A DNA stretch of 64,000 nt from Glycomyces xiaoerkulensis (GCF_002798405.1 NZ_PGGV01000016.1:310001-374000); one strand, 5' to 3'. Shown: positions 17,801-25,875, counted from the stretch's first letter. Numbers and translations are program-made. The notes: generated by a model not told the origin, from the sequence alone.

Positions 17801-17917
17801 CTGCAGCGGTTCGAAGAGGTCGAGGCCCCGCTGACCGGTGCCGCCGGCGTCGACGACCTCTACCTGCGCTTCCGGGCCGGAGGCATCTACCTCGACTCCA
17901 TCCGTCTCCGCCGCTAG
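14840..17917 (+). CDS. Family 3 glycoside hydrolase with inserted and C-terminal binding domains
   Basis: A 1025-aa GH3 enzyme (beta-glucosidase/xylosidase class) with no signal peptide, so probably cytosolic. The N-terminal TIM barrel (to about 330) has the KH motif at 160-161 and the nucleophile region FLPDGWDAVN (D238 or D241), a departure from the usual SDW. The alpha/beta domain (about 370 onward) is interrupted near 450-580 by an insert starting with YMFRNVGTGKFVTG, which looks beta-trefoil-like. GLTYRYSAAEPLFPFGHGLT and a fibronectin-III-like domain follow. The last 150 residues resemble a CBM6 module (DLYLRFRAGGIYLDSIRL). It is divergent from the Hsp70-like gene. The substrate is unknown. 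Confidence 0.88.
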   Translation: MAEPTYLDPARPTAERVEAILALMSDEQKLHCFGGIPEGLTLADGYELPAFQNRFAEVLHGSGHHRNATLFPQAIGLGATWDAELLERIGEVVSHEMRSRDPEALAAFGPVADIRSNPLAGRYEEGFGEDPLHVGAMATAYARGLRGPHPEYVRVLPQMKHFLGYCHEWHRHRTSSSMSVRALHEYQAVPYRKPVEAGAVGGAMTAYNLVNGVPAIIGPMMDTLRREWAPDGFMFLPDGWDAVNLNTTKGAPFDTWETPEARDVPYPAALAAEEGRRIDADEILVYASGLMLKAGQTNFRDGSELPLGEKAAEAVRRGLFGLTSADAERVARDWLMFLVRTGLLDGDACPYNRIEVTDAPHDRPESRELALRAAREQLVLLRNEDLLPLPDGSGVAVLGALSDVNLRDYYSPLVDDRVTPLQAIRDRIGAGNVTHHRGNDRIAWRAGDHYVAPAADGTLAARAGSIGRDETFEVYDWAHDQYMFRNVGTGKFVTGDILEHGDGPASFTNQAGAAGGDTRPVLVAADDEMVDAHAWFTFQNFHYRHVGDRISMFGLNHVEADITPADAFHVGLAEDGTLPLAKGRPETPLTETLVEDGPAAAAAIAGEADYAVVVVGNHPLMNARECFDRPGLDLAPRQADLVRETAAAKPGRTVVVVVSSYPLAIGEAADDPNVAAIVYTSHAGQAAGTAIAEALFGDHSPAGRLTATWPADLESLPKPGAETEEFRVDQADMLEYDVIAAGLTYRYSAAEPLFPFGHGLTYTTFEYGGLEVPRQASAAEPFAVSFDLTNTGERTSDEVALVYARSLDSAYGERVPRRQLAGFRRVRGVAPGETRRVSIEVDPDDLFVWDVVSGKRVVETGRYAFFAGAEGPEAVVAIEGETIGELDLSSTRNIWERATIAQGVTYWEVSKLNTLAREGGYHSVGSRRRGDFVGFTKVNLEGATAVVLRAATSAAEWADLADPVVEVRRGAPDGELLGRAAVPVTGDLQRFEEVEAPLTGAAGVDDLYLRFRAGGIYLDSIRLRR

Positions 17918-17925
17918 TACGGGAA

Positions 17926-17954
17926 GGGCCGGTGCGCCTCCGGCGCACCGGCCC
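17926..17954 (+). terminator. Terminator after the GH3 gene
   Basis: A perfect 13-bp stem (GGGCCGGTGCGCC and complement) with a TCC loop, 9 bp beyond the GH3 stop. The convergent gene ends 18 bp further, so the hairpin may serve both directions. Confidence 0.75.
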
Positions 17955-17971
17955 TCGGCAGGCTCGGGCGA

Positions 17972-18871
17972 CTATGGGTGGAAGATGCTCGCTTCAGAAC
18001 CCTTTGCCAGGAACTCGGTGATCCAGGCGTCGAGCTGCTCAAGATCGTCGCAGGCCTCGATGCGCTTGCGCTGCGCCTCGGCGGTGCGGTCGGAGGAGGT
18101 CTCGATCATCCTGAGCAGGACGCTGCGGGCGTGCTCAACCGCGCCTTCTTCCCGGCCTTCCTGTCGGCCCTCCTGCCGGCCCTCCGTGCGGAGGCGGTCG
18201 CTGTATTCCGAGTGATAGGGCCTTGACTTGGTTTGCATGAGTTCCTCCAGCATCCTGGCGGGCGCCTCGGCCAGCGCCGTGAGCAAGAACTTGGCGTAGT
18301 CGGCGGCTCGCCCTGCTTCGATGGTACCGAGGCGCTGGTCGAGTGTCGATATGAACGACTCGGGTGCGCGAGTCCGTGGTCTCTTGCAGATCGCGGCCAC
18401 CACGACCGCACCCCCGACACTGGGTACCGAGTCCGGGTCGATGAGATCGGGGAAATCCGATGGGCCGAGGGCGTGCACCATCATGGTGTTCCCAGGGCCG
18501 AGGTACACCCCTTTCCGGTAGCGCATCGCCAGCGAGTCCTCGCTGCAGATGAGCACCAGTTCCACCGGTATCCGATGATCCTCGAACGCACGGGTCATAT
18601 ACCCGGGGAGGCGGTAATACTTCTCGTCCTTCCATGAGTTCTGCGCCTCGCAGATGACGATCCGGTCCGATTCGTTCGGCAGCGACAGCCGAACCACGGC
18701 GTCGGCCCGACGCTCAGTGGGCCCGGGCGAGCCGACCGACTCACTGCGGGTCTCGGCGCCGTTGCAGACGTGGGCCCGGCGGTCCAAGTCCGCGAGGTCG
18801 AGCAACCAAGCGGCGGTGCGAGGCTCGTCCCGGATCGCCATTGCGATGAGTTCGTGGGCGTCTCCCGGCAT
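17972..18871 (-). CDS. PD-(D/E)XK nuclease-fold protein (Rpn/YhgA-like)
   Basis: A 299-aa protein of the actinobacterial group often labelled transposase (YhgA-like) or Rpn-family nuclease. The PD-(D/E)XK core is visible as RADAVVRLSL followed by the E-x-Q motif in IVICEAQNS. The C-terminal part is charged, with GRQEGRQEGREEG repeats that probably form a coiled coil. I start at the ATG at 18871 (AAGGGAC upstream). Rpn proteins are DNA endonucleases that raise RecA-independent recombination; some are encoded by moron-like genes. It resembles the 298-aa protein at 34204 in length and layout. The precise role is unknown. Confidence 0.6.
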   Translation of the reverse strand: MPGDAHELIAMAIRDEPRTAAWLLDLADLDRRAHVCNGAETRSESVGSPGPTERRADAVVRLSLPNESDRIVICEAQNSWKDEKYYRLPGYMTRAFEDHRIPVELVLICSEDSLAMRYRKGVYLGPGNTMMVHALGPSDFPDLIDPDSVPSVGGAVVVAAICKRPRTRAPESFISTLDQRLGTIEAGRAADYAKFLLTALAEAPARMLEELMQTKSRPYHSEYSDRLRTEGRQEGRQEGREEGAVEHARSVLLRMIETSSDRTAEAQRKRIEACDDLEQLDAWITEFLAKGSEASIFHP

Positions 18872-18956
18872 CAGGGGTCCCTTCGTGACAGGTGTTCCTC
18901 CTGTCAAAACGAGTGGGTGACCTCGAAGACGCGGTTTTGTCGGATTGCCGACGGTG

Positions 18957-19838
18957 TCAGTCGTGGTGCTCGGTCGCGACCAGCCGACCCTCGCTGGTGT
19001 GGAAGACCCGGAAGGAGCCCTTGGCCAGATCGGATTCGGGCGGGGCATCGGCGCCCAGCCGGTGGCAGAAGTGCTCCATGAGCTCGGTGAGGTTCTCGCC
19101 GTGGCCGCAGATGACGGCCGGTTCGCCGTCCTCGATGAGCCGGTCCATGCGGCGCTGCGCCCGGCCGGGCTTGGCGCCGCCGATCGTGAACTCGGGCAGG
19201 CCGATGAGCGGCACGCCCTCGCCCGCGCAGTAGGGCAGCAGCGTCTCCAGGCAGCGGCCGCTGGAGGAGCAGTAGGCGGTCCCGGACGGGTATCCGGACA
19301 GCAGGACCGCCAGTTCGGCGGCGCGTTCGCGGCCGCGCCGGTTGAGCGGGCGCAGTTCGTCCTGATCGAACCAGTCGGCCTTGGACATCGCGACGGCGTG
19401 CCGCACGAAGATGTACGGGACCGTCCGGCGCACCGGGTTCGAGGCGAAGTCGGCCAGGACCGGCCGGTCGCGCTCGTGCGTGAGCCGTTCGGCGGCGCGG
19501 CTCAGCGGCACCCACTCCAGACCGTCCACTTCGCTCGGATCAACCGCGTCGTCGACCGCTTCGGCGGCGGGCGTGGCGCACCAGTAGTCGACCCGCTTGA
19601 GCCGGCCCTCCTTGTCGTAGAAGGACGGCGCGAGGGGCCGACCGAGCACGGGCCGGATGCCGGTCTCCTCGTACACCTCCCGCCGGGCGGCCGCCAGCAG
19701 GTGTTCGCGCCGCTTGAGCTTCCCCTTCGGGAACGACCAGTCGCCGTACTTGGGGCGGTGGATGAACGCCAGCTCGGGCTCGCCGGGGCCCGGCCGCCAC
19801 AGCACGGCGCCGGCGGCGAAGATCTCGGGTCGGTTCAA
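18957..19838 (-). CDS. mutT1: MutT1-like Nudix hydrolase/histidine phosphatase fusion
   Basis: A 293-aa bifunctional protein. The N-terminal Nudix domain carries the full box (G39 to I61; RREVYEETG) that hydrolyses oxidised nucleotides or diadenosine polyphosphates. The C-terminal half is a histidine phosphatase of the SixA type, with the RHA motif in YIFVRHAVA and a second histidine in ICGHGENL. This fusion equals mycobacterial MutT1, which removes 8-oxo-dGTP and 8-oxo-GTP, and in mycobacteria it also neighbours ppk1. It starts at a TTG overlapping the ppk stop (TTGA), with AGGAG upstream, so the two genes are translationally coupled. Confidence 0.88.
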   Translation of the reverse strand: MNRPEIFAAGAVLWRPGPGEPELAFIHRPKYGDWSFPKGKLKRREHLLAAARREVYEETGIRPVLGRPLAPSFYDKEGRLKRVDYWCATPAAEAVDDAVDPSEVDGLEWVPLSRAAERLTHERDRPVLADFASNPVRRTVPYIFVRHAVAMSKADWFDQDELRPLNRRGRERAAELAVLLSGYPSGTAYCSSSGRCLETLLPYCAGEGVPLIGLPEFTIGGAKPGRAQRRMDRLIEDGEPAVICGHGENLTELMEHFCHRLGADAPPESDLAKGSFRVFHTSEGRLVATEHHD

Positions 19839-21883
19839 CGGTGCTCCTGCATGAGGACTTCCTGGTGTTCGATGCCGGTGGACGGACGGGACCACAGTCC
19901 CAGCGGTCCGAGCCGCCACATGCGCGTCCCGTCGTCCATGCCGCGATCGAGCACCGAGATCAGTTGGCGCCGATGGGCATCGCCGGTTACCTGCACCAGC
20001 ACTTCGACGCGCCGGTCGAGGTTGCGGTGCATCAGGTCCGCACTGCCCAACCATACTTCCGGGTCGCCTCCGTTCTCGAACACGTACATCCGGGAGTGCT
20101 CCAGGAAGCGGCCGAGGATGCTGCGGACCCGGATGCGCTCGGACAGGCCCGGCACCCCGGGGCGGAGGGCGCAGATGCCGCGGACGAGCAGGTCGACCGG
20201 CACTCCGGCGCGGGAGGCGCGGTAGAGGGCGTCGATCATGTCGTCGTCGGTCAGCGAATTGCACTTGAACCGCAGCCCGGCCGGGAGCCCGTTGCGGTGG
20301 TTCTCGATCTCGCGCTCGATCCGGTCGATCAGGCCCGAGCGCAGCGAACGCGGGGCGACCAGGAGGCGCTGGTGCTCCTCGGCGTGGGAGTAGCCGGTGA
20401 GGTGGTTGAACACGGCGTTGACGTCCTCGCCGACAGCTCGGTCGCTGGTGAGCAGCCCGAAGTCCTCGTACAGCCGCGCGGTGTTGGGGTGGTAGTTGCC
20501 GGTCCCTATGTGGCTGTAGCGCAGCAGGCTCCCATCGTTCTCCTCGCGCACGACCAGCGCCAGCTTGCAGTGTGTCTTGAGTCCGACGATGCCGTACATG
20601 ACGTGGCATCCGGCCTGCTCCAGCTTCTGCGCCCAGTCGATGTTGGCCTGCTCGTCGAAGCGGGCCTTGAGCTCTACGACGACCACCACCTGCTTTCCGG
20701 CGTCGGCGGCGCTGATGAGCGCGTCGACGATCGGGGACTTGCCGCCGGTGCGGTAGAGGGTCTGCTTGATGGCCAGGACCTGCGGGTCGGCGGCGGCCTC
20801 CTCGATGAGCCGCTCGACCGAGGTGGTGAACGAGTCGTAGGGGTGATGGACGAGGACGTCCTGCTCCCGCAGCACCCCGAACAGGTCGGCGTCGGGCGGC
20901 AGCACCTTCTCCGAGGGCCGGAACGGCGGGTACTTCAGCTCGGCGCGGTCGAGGTCGGCGATGGCGCCGAGCCCGGCGAGGTCGAGCGGGCCGGGCAGCC
21001 GGTAGACGATCTCGTCGCCGACGTCGAGTTCGGTGGTGAGCCGCTCGAGCACGCCGGGGTCGATGGTGTCCTCCACCTCGAGCCTCACCACCGGCCCGAA
21101 CCGGCGGCGGAGCAGCTCGCGCTCGAGCGTCTGCAGCAGGTTCTCGGTGATGTCCTCGTCGATCTCGAGGTCCTGGTTGCGGGTGACCCGGAAGGTGTGG
21201 TGGCCGAGGACGTCCATGCCGGGGAACAACTGGTCGAGATGCGCGGCGATGACGTCCTCGAGAGGCACGAACCGGCCGGGCGAGACGGCCATGAAACGCG
21301 GCAGCAGCGGCGGGACCTTGACGCGGGCGAAGCGGATGACGCCCTTGCGGGGGTCGCTGACCTGGACGGCGAGGTTGAGCGACTGGCCCGAGATGTACGG
21401 GAACGGGTGGGCGGGGTCGACGACGAGCGGGGTGAGCACCGGGTAGATATGGGTGCGGAAGAGCTCGTGCACCGGGCCCCGCTCGGATTCGGCGAGGTCT
21501 TCCCAGCGGAGGATCGCGATCTCCTCCTTGGCCAGCAGCGGCGCGATCTCGTCGCGGAAGTACTCGGCGTGCTCGAGGCTGAGCCGGTGGGCGAGGGCGG
21601 CGATGCGGTGGAGGACGCTCTGGGGCGGCTTGCCCGAGGAAGTGCGGACGGGCAGGCCGGTGGCGATGCGGCGCATCAGGCCGGCGACGCGGACCATGAA
21701 GAACTCGTCGAGGTTGGACGAGAAGATCGACAGGAAGCGGACACGCTCCAGCAGCGGCAGCTCGGGGGACTGGGCGAGGCGCAGCACTCGGCCGTTGAAG
21801 CGCAGCCAGCTTTCCTCGCGGTCGAGGAACCGGTCCGGGGGCAGATCGGCTCCGAACGGGGTCAAAGGCTCGCTTTTCGTCAT
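19835..21883 (-). CDS. ppk1: Polyphosphate kinase 1
   Basis: A 682-aa PPK1, which reversibly polymerises the gamma-phosphate of ATP into polyphosphate at the membrane. All four domains are present: the N-terminal domain ([17 protein letters not shown]), the head domain, and two phospholipase-D-like catalytic domains with the autophosphorylated histidine in [11 protein letters not shown] and the second in [26 protein letters not shown] is a typical active-site stretch. I use the ATG at 21883 rather than a GTG three codons earlier. mutT1 overlaps its end. A PHO-box-like direct repeat lies just upstream, suggesting control by phosphate limitation. Confidence 0.96.
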   Translation of the reverse strand: MTKSEPLTPFGADLPPDRFLDREESWLRFNGRVLRLAQSPELPLLERVRFLSIFSSNLDEFFMVRVAGLMRRIATGLPVRTSSGKPPQSVLHRIAALAHRLSLEHAEYFRDEIAPLLAKEEIAILRWEDLAESERGPVHELFRTHIYPVLTPLVVDPAHPFPYISGQSLNLAVQVSDPRKGVIRFARVKVPPLLPRFMAVSPGRFVPLEDVIAAHLDQLFPGMDVLGHHTFRVTRNQDLEIDEDITENLLQTLERELLRRRFGPVVRLEVEDTIDPGVLERLTTELDVGDEIVYRLPGPLDLAGLGAIADLDRAELKYPPFRPSEKVLPPDADLFGVLREQDVLVHHPYDSFTTSVERLIEEAAADPQVLAIKQTLYRTGGKSPIVDALISAADAGKQVVVVVELKARFDEQANIDWAQKLEQAGCHVMYGIVGLKTHCKLALVVREENDGSLLRYSHIGTGNYHPNTARLYEDFGLLTSDRAVGEDVNAVFNHLTGYSHAEEHQRLLVAPRSLRSGLIDRIEREIENHRNGLPAGLRFKCNSLTDDDMIDALYRASRAGVPVDLLVRGICALRPGVPGLSERIRVRSILGRFLEHSRMYVFENGGDPEVWLGSADLMHRNLDRRVEVLVQVTGDAHRRQLISVLDRGMDDGTRMWRLGPLGLWSRPSTGIEHQEVLMQEHR

Positions 21884-21905
21884 ACACCACAATATTCAAG
21901 GGAAA

Positions 21906-21923
21906 GGTGAATGTCAGATGAAC
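21906..21923 (-). promoter_or_regulatory. PHO-box-like direct repeat upstream of ppk1
   Basis: Read on the minus strand, GTTCATC (21923-21917) and ATTCACC (21912-21906) form two 7-mers with 11-bp periodicity, close to the Streptomyces PHO box (GTTCACC repeated every 11 bp). They end 23 bp before the ppk1 ATG, followed by an AT-rich stretch (TTGAATATTG) that could hold the -10. Confidence 0.5.
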
Positions 21924-21964
21924 GAGCTCTGAAGATCCCGGGCACGCGCGGACGCCGGTGGGCT

Positions 21965-22489
21965 CTATTCCCCGGTGACGCCGTCGATGGACTCTCGGAT
22001 GAGGTCGGCGTGGCCGTTGTGGCGGGCGTACTCCTCGATCATGTGCAGGTACAGCCAGCGGATGCTCATGCGGCCGAAACGCGGATGCTCGAAGACCTCG
22101 TCGAGGCCGTGCCGGGCGGCGACCGCCTGGGAGTCCGCGATCGCCTGCCGGTAGCGCTCGACGGCCTCCCGGGGGTCGGCGCGGGACGCCTGGCCGAAAA
22201 CGACCTCCCTGTCGCCTTCGCGAGCGTAGTACGGGATCTGGTCGGCGGGCCGCCGGTCGACGCACTGGGAGAACCACGCGTACTCGACCTCGGTGAGGTG
22301 CCGGATCAGTCCCAGCAGCGACAGCCCCGAGGGCGCGACCGGGGCCCGCTTGAGCCGGTCCTCGGGCAGTCGGGAGCTCTTGACCAGCAGCGTCCGGCGG
22401 TGGTAGTCGAGGAAGCCCTCCAGCATGTCGCGCTCGGGGCCGGTGTTCGGCGGGCGCTCGCGCTCGATCGGCTTGATAGTCCACGTCAT
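21965..22489 (-). CDS. DinB/DUF664 family protein
   Basis: A 174-aa four-helix protein of the DinB-like superfamily, DUF664 branch. The metal-site histidines are in LIRHLTEVE and HMIEEYARHNGH. LDYHRRTLL and the SLLGLIRHL segment are typical of this branch. In actinobacteria this fold includes mycothiol-dependent transferases, so a thiol-transfer role in the cytosol is plausible but not shown by sequence alone. It is upstream of ppk1 on the same strand, 81 bp away, with the candidate PHO box between them, so it is probably a separate unit. Confidence 0.8.
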   Translation of the reverse strand: MTWTIKPIERERPPNTGPERDMLEGFLDYHRRTLLVKSSRLPEDRLKRAPVAPSGLSLLGLIRHLTEVEYAWFSQCVDRRPADQIPYYAREGDREVVFGQASRADPREAVERYRQAIADSQAVAARHGLDEVFEHPRFGRMSIRWLYLHMIEEYARHNGHADLIRESIDGVTGE

Positions 22490-22581
22490 CGACTCACGCT
22501 AGCGCCCGCCGCCGGAGGAGTCGAATCGGTTTGCGTGGGTAACCAATCCCGAGCCCCCGGGTACGGAGCGAAGGAGGAGCC

Positions 22582-23010
22582 ATGTCGGACGACCGCAGGC
22601 CGTACTCGGCCGACGAGAAGGAAGCGTTCGGTTACGTCGACGACGAGGAGCGGACCGAGCAGCCACTCGAGGAGGAGATCCTCGAAGCCGAGGACTACCG
22701 GGGCGTCACCAGACACGGCACGACCCCCGCCGAGGAGCGGACGGGGGTGCCGCTGGACGAGGCGCTGGAAGAGGAGCGCCCGGAGGAGCCGGACGAGGAG
22801 GTCTCCGAGGAGGGACGGGACGATGCCGACCCGCAGGCGGGCGCCCTGGTCGACAGCTGGGACGTCTTCGCCGAGGAGACCGAGGCGCCGCCCGAGGACC
22901 CGGAGCAGGAAGCCGTCCGCGAAACCGAGGACGACCGTGCCAGGGCGGCCCGGCTCAGAGAGTCCGGGGAGGCGGGCCCGCCGCCGGACCCCACCGGAGG
23001 CCGACGCTGA
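22582..23010 (+). CDS. Acidic actinobacterial protein, DUF5709-like
   Basis: A 142-aa very acidic protein dominated by Glu, Asp and Pro, probably largely disordered. It has GAAGGAGGAG directly before the ATG. Repeated short elements (RHGTTPAEERTGVPLDEALEEE, split around a central TP) and the ending ARAARLRESGEAGPPPDPTGG fit the DUF5709 group of small actinobacterial proteins, often stress-expressed. No catalytic motif or membrane segment is seen, and function is unknown. Confidence 0.65.
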   Translation: MSDDRRPYSADEKEAFGYVDDEERTEQPLEEEILEAEDYRGVTRHGTTPAEERTGVPLDEALEEERPEEPDEEVSEEGRDDADPQAGALVDSWDVFAEETEAPPEDPEQEAVRETEDDRARAARLRESGEAGPPPDPTGGRR

Positions 23011-23039
23011 CCGGCGGTGCGCGTTCCGATGGGGCAAGC

Positions 23040-23064
23040 AAAAACCCGCTGGTCGTCCAGCGGG
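23040..23064 (-). terminator. Terminator of the tRNA-Glu/tRNA-Asp unit
   Basis: An 8-bp stem (CCCGCTGG with its complement, 23045-23064) with a 4-nt loop is followed on the minus strand by five T residues. It lies 10 bp beyond the tRNA-Asp 3' end: a classical intrinsic terminator. Confidence 0.75.
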
Positions 23065-23073
23065 CCATTTCTG

Positions 23074-23148
23074 CGGTCCCGACGGGATTTGAACCCGCGA
23101 CCTCCGCCTTGACAGGGCGGCGAGCACTCCGTACTGCTCCACGGGACC
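23074..23148 (-). tRNA. tRNA-Asp (GTC)
   Basis: A complete cloverleaf of 75 nt including the discriminator. The acceptor is GGTCCCG paired with CGGGACC, discriminator G. The anticodon stem-loop is CCGCC-CTGTCAA-GGCGG with anticodon GTC, and the T-arm loop is TTCAAAT. CCA is not encoded. It lies 84 bp downstream of tRNA-Glu on the same strand, so they are probably co-transcribed. Confidence 0.97.
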
Positions 23149-23232
23149 TTGAGTGGATCGAGATCCTCCAAGGTCGTAAGACCTCTTAATTTATACCAGG
23201 CGCTTCCGTGTGACCGGAACCGCGCCTCGGTG

Positions 23233-23305
23233 TACCCCCAACGGGATTCGAACCCGTGTTACCGCCTTGAAAGGGCGGCGTCCTAGGCCTCTAGACGATG
23301 GGGGC
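23233..23305 (-). tRNA. tRNA-Glu (TTC)
   Basis: A complete 73-nt tRNA. The acceptor GCCCCCA pairs with TGGGGGT (one G-U pair), discriminator A. The anticodon stem-loop is CCGCC-CTTTCAA-GGCGG, anticodon TTC, and the T-arm loop is TTCGAAT. CCA is not encoded. It is the upstream member of a Glu-Asp tRNA pair. Confidence 0.97.
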
Positions 23306-23432
23306 TCTCAGCGGCTTGACAGTCGACGCGAAGCGCCGCATCTCGAAATCACTGGGCTTACCACCGCGGAATTCCGCTCGGGCCCGACAAGCATACGTGA
23401 CCCGAACCCGCCCGTCTACGCCGGGGCTCCAG

Positions 23433-23448
23433 TGAGACAACCGTCTCA
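23433..23448. promoter_or_regulatory. Palindrome upstream of pheA
   Basis: TGAGAC-AACC-GTCTCA, a perfect 6-bp inverted repeat, lies 25 bp before the pheA start. It could be an operator or chance; no regulator is assigned. Confidence 0.25.
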
Positions 23449-23472
23449 GCCCGAGCTTGCTAGCGTTGGCGC

Positions 23473-24390
23473 ATGGAGTTCGCCTACCTGGGCCCTCGCG
23501 GCACCTTCACCGAGGCCGCGCTGCGGCGCCTGCCCGACGCCAAGGGCGCGCACACCGCCCCGATGTCCTCGGTCGCCGAGGTGCTCGAGGCCGTGCGCCG
23601 CGGGCAGGTCGACGCGGGGTTCGTGCCGCTGGAGAACTCCCAGGAGGGGACGGTCACCGTCACCGTCGACGAGCTGGTCGGCGGTGACCCGCTGGTGATC
23701 GCCGGCGAGGTCGTCCTGCCGGTGACGTTCGTACTCGCCTCGGCGAAGGCGACCGACCAGATCGCCACGGTCGCTTCGCATCCGCACGCCCTCGCGCAAG
23801 TGCGCGGCTACCTGCGGCGGGAACTGCCTTCGGCGCGGTCCCTCGAGGCGCTGTCCACCGCCGAGGCCGCCGAGCAGGTCCGGCGCGGCGAGGCCGACGC
23901 CTGCGTCTGCGCGCCGTTCACCGCAGAGGCCGCCGGGCTTCCGGTGCAGGCCTTCGACATCGGGGACAACGCGAGGGCCGAGACCCGGTTCGTCCACGTC
24001 GTCAGGCCGGGGCCGCCTCCCGAGCCGTCCGGCAACGACGTCACCTCCCTGGCCGTCTACATCGACCACGACCGGGTCGGCGCCCTGCTCGCCGTGCTCA
24101 CCGAGTTCGCAATCCGCGGCATCAACCTCACCCGCATCGAGTCCCGCCCCACCGGCGAGGGACTGGGCCGCTACGCCTTCTTCCTCGACTGCGCCGGCCA
24201 CCTCAACGACGCCCGGATGGGCGAGGCGCTCATGGGGCTGCGCCGCATCTGCGCCGACGTCCGCTACCTCGGCTCCTACCGCCGCGACCACGCCGACGCG
24301 CCGGTCCCGGCGCCTCCGGGCCAGACCGACGCCGACTTCGCCGACTCCACCGCCTGGCTCCGGCGCCTGCGTGAGGCAGGCCACGAGTGA
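23473..24390 (+). CDS. pheA: Prephenate dehydratase
   Basis: A 305-aa monofunctional prephenate dehydratase, converting prephenate to phenylpyruvate in phenylalanine synthesis. The catalytic domain (about 1-180) begins FAYLGPRGTFTEAAL and contains VPLENSQEGTV and the catalytic TRF in AETRFVHV. The C-terminal ACT domain (about 190-270; GALLAVLTEFAIRGINLTRI then ESRP) is the phenylalanine feedback-inhibition site. About 25 extra residues end the protein. Start is ATG 23473. A GPP34 gene follows 36 bp later. Confidence 0.95.
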   Translation: MEFAYLGPRGTFTEAALRRLPDAKGAHTAPMSSVAEVLEAVRRGQVDAGFVPLENSQEGTVTVTVDELVGGDPLVIAGEVVLPVTFVLASAKATDQIATVASHPHALAQVRGYLRRELPSARSLEALSTAEAAEQVRRGEADACVCAPFTAEAAGLPVQAFDIGDNARAETRFVHVVRPGPPPEPSGNDVTSLAVYIDHDRVGALLAVLTEFAIRGINLTRIESRPTGEGLGRYAFFLDCAGHLNDARMGEALMGLRRICADVRYLGSYRRDHADAPVPAPPGQTDADFADSTAWLRRLREAGHE

Positions 24391-24426
24391 TTCCCGCGGC
24401 CGGCCGATCCGTCCTAGGCTGACGGC

Positions 24427-25092
24427 ATGGCCTCCCTGCTAGACGAAGTGCTCCTGCTCGCCTACGACGACTCCTCCGGGTTCAACAAATCGAGCCAACT
24501 CGAAATCGGCCTGGGCGGCGCGACCATCCTGGAACTGGCCCTGGCCGGACGCATCGACGTCATCGAGGGCAAGGTCCGGGTCGTCCAGCCCGCACCCACC
24601 GGCGACCCGCTCCTGGACCAGGCGCTGCACAAGCTCGCCGCCGACGGGCCCCGCAAACCCCAGGCGGCGGTCCAGCGGGCCGCCAAGGGCAAGCGCCGGG
24701 CGGTCCTCGACCGCCTCGTAGCACGCGGCCTCCTGGTCCACCGCGGGGAGAAGGCGCTCGGATTCATCCCCTTCCACCGCCACCTGCCCGGCGACTCCGC
24801 CGTAGAGGACGACGCCCGCAACCGGCTCGCGGCCACCGCCGACGCCGAGGGCACGGACGACGCCCGCACCGCCGCGCTCGCCTCGCTGGTCTACGCCCTC
24901 AACCTGGAGAAGGCCGCCCTCCCCGGGCGCGACCACCGGCGGGCCCGCAAGGTCTTCAAGGCGATCTCCGAAGGCATGTGGGGCGGCCACGCCACCCGGA
25001 AGGCCGTCGAGGGCGCCCAGGCCGCGGTCATGGCCTCGATCGCCGCCACCGTCGCCGTCAGCGCCGCCGGTGCGGGCGGCGCGGGCGGCTGA
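24427..25092 (+). CDS. GPP34 family protein
   Basis: A 221-aa GOLPH3/Vps74-like (GPP34) domain protein. It shows the family opening (LLDEVLLLAYDDSSG), the GATILELALAGRIDV stretch, and GDPLLDQALHKLA. Eukaryotic members bind phosphatidylinositol-4-phosphate. Actinobacteria carry many paralogues of unknown role, presumably peripheral membrane proteins. The last 25 residues are Ala/Gly-rich and hydrophobic. It sits between pheA and an HTH regulator on the same strand. Confidence 0.85.
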   Translation: MASLLDEVLLLAYDDSSGFNKSSQLEIGLGGATILELALAGRIDVIEGKVRVVQPAPTGDPLLDQALHKLAADGPRKPQAAVQRAAKGKRRAVLDRLVARGLLVHRGEKALGFIPFHRHLPGDSAVEDDARNRLAATADAEGTDDARTAALASLVYALNLEKAALPGRDHRRARKVFKAISEGMWGGHATRKAVEGAQAAVMASIAATVAVSAAGAGGAGG

Positions 25093-25133
25093 GTGCTCGC
25101 CGCGGGTGCGGACCTGCGTGGTTAGCTAGAGGC

Positions 25134-25805
25134 ATGCCTGAAACGTCTGCTTCGAATCCGGAGCCGCCCGCTCCACCGGAGCCCCCCGCACCGCCGGAAC
25201 CGCCGGTGCCCGATCTGGCCCGCGTCCGGATCACCGATCCCGAACGGATGAAGGCCCTGGCCCACCCGGCGAGACTCGAGGTCTTCAACTTCCTGAGCAG
25301 GCGCCGGCTCCAGGGTTTCGAGGGTGCGACGGCCACCGAGATAGCCGAGGCGGCGGGCATGACTCCGAGCGCGATGAGCTATCACCTGCGGACGCTCGCC
25401 AAGACCGGGTACCTGGAGGAGGCGCCGAACCGGGGCGACGCGCGCGAGCGGGTCTGGCGACTGAAGTTCCAGTCCCTGGACATCGGGGCCGAGGCCGACG
25501 CCCCCGAGAGCGACAAGGTCGTCAGCCGGGAGATGGCCCAGGCGTTCAACGACCAGCACGCCCGGAGCTTCCAGCGCTGGCTGGAGGTCAGGGACCAGGT
25601 CGAACCGGAGCTGCGCGACCTGTCGAACCTGTCCCAGGGGCAGTTGCGGCTCACGATCGAGGAGGCCGAGGAGTTCCGGTCGCGGCTGATGGAGCTGAAC
25701 GAGGAGTTCGCCCGCAAGAGCCTGGCGCACGCCGCACGTTCGGGAACCGAGGAAGACGGCACCGTCATCCTCACTTACCTCACCCGCATCTTCCCGCACA
25801 CCTAG
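25134..25805 (+). CDS. ArsR-type winged-helix regulator
   Basis: A 223-aa regulator. A Pro-rich 30-residue leader (EPPAPPEPPAPPEPP) is followed by a winged HTH of the ArsR/HTH_20 class (ERMKALAHPARLEVFNFL, then GMTPSAMSYHLRTLAKTGYL) and a roughly 130-residue helical effector or dimerisation region. The ATG at 25134 was chosen because earlier starts overlap the GPP34 gene. It is 69 bp upstream of an MFS exporter on the same strand, the usual layout of a repressor with its efflux target. No metal-binding cysteines, so a small-molecule ligand is likely. Confidence 0.85.
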   Translation: MPETSASNPEPPAPPEPPAPPEPPVPDLARVRITDPERMKALAHPARLEVFNFLSRRRLQGFEGATATEIAEAAGMTPSAMSYHLRTLAKTGYLEEAPNRGDARERVWRLKFQSLDIGAEADAPESDKVVSREMAQAFNDQHARSFQRWLEVRDQVEPELRDLSNLSQGQLRLTIEEAEEFRSRLMELNEEFARKSLAHAARSGTEEDGTVILTYLTRIFPHT

Positions 25806-25825
25806 GCGCGAAGCTTCCCGAAAAA

Positions 25826-25875
25826 ATCTGAAAAACATCTTTTATACTTAGATCTGAAATAGTATTTTCGAAATA
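25826..25875 (+). promoter_or_regulatory. AT-rich promoter/operator region of the MFS gene
   Basis: This short gap is much more AT-rich than its surroundings. TATACT (25843-25848) is a good -10. It is flanked by a direct repeat ATCTGAAA (25826-25833 and 25852-25859), and a small palindrome TATTT-TCG-AAATA (25863-25875) touches the MFS ATG. This fits a site for the upstream ArsR-type repressor. No Shine-Dalgarno sequence is seen before the MFS start. Confidence 0.45.
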
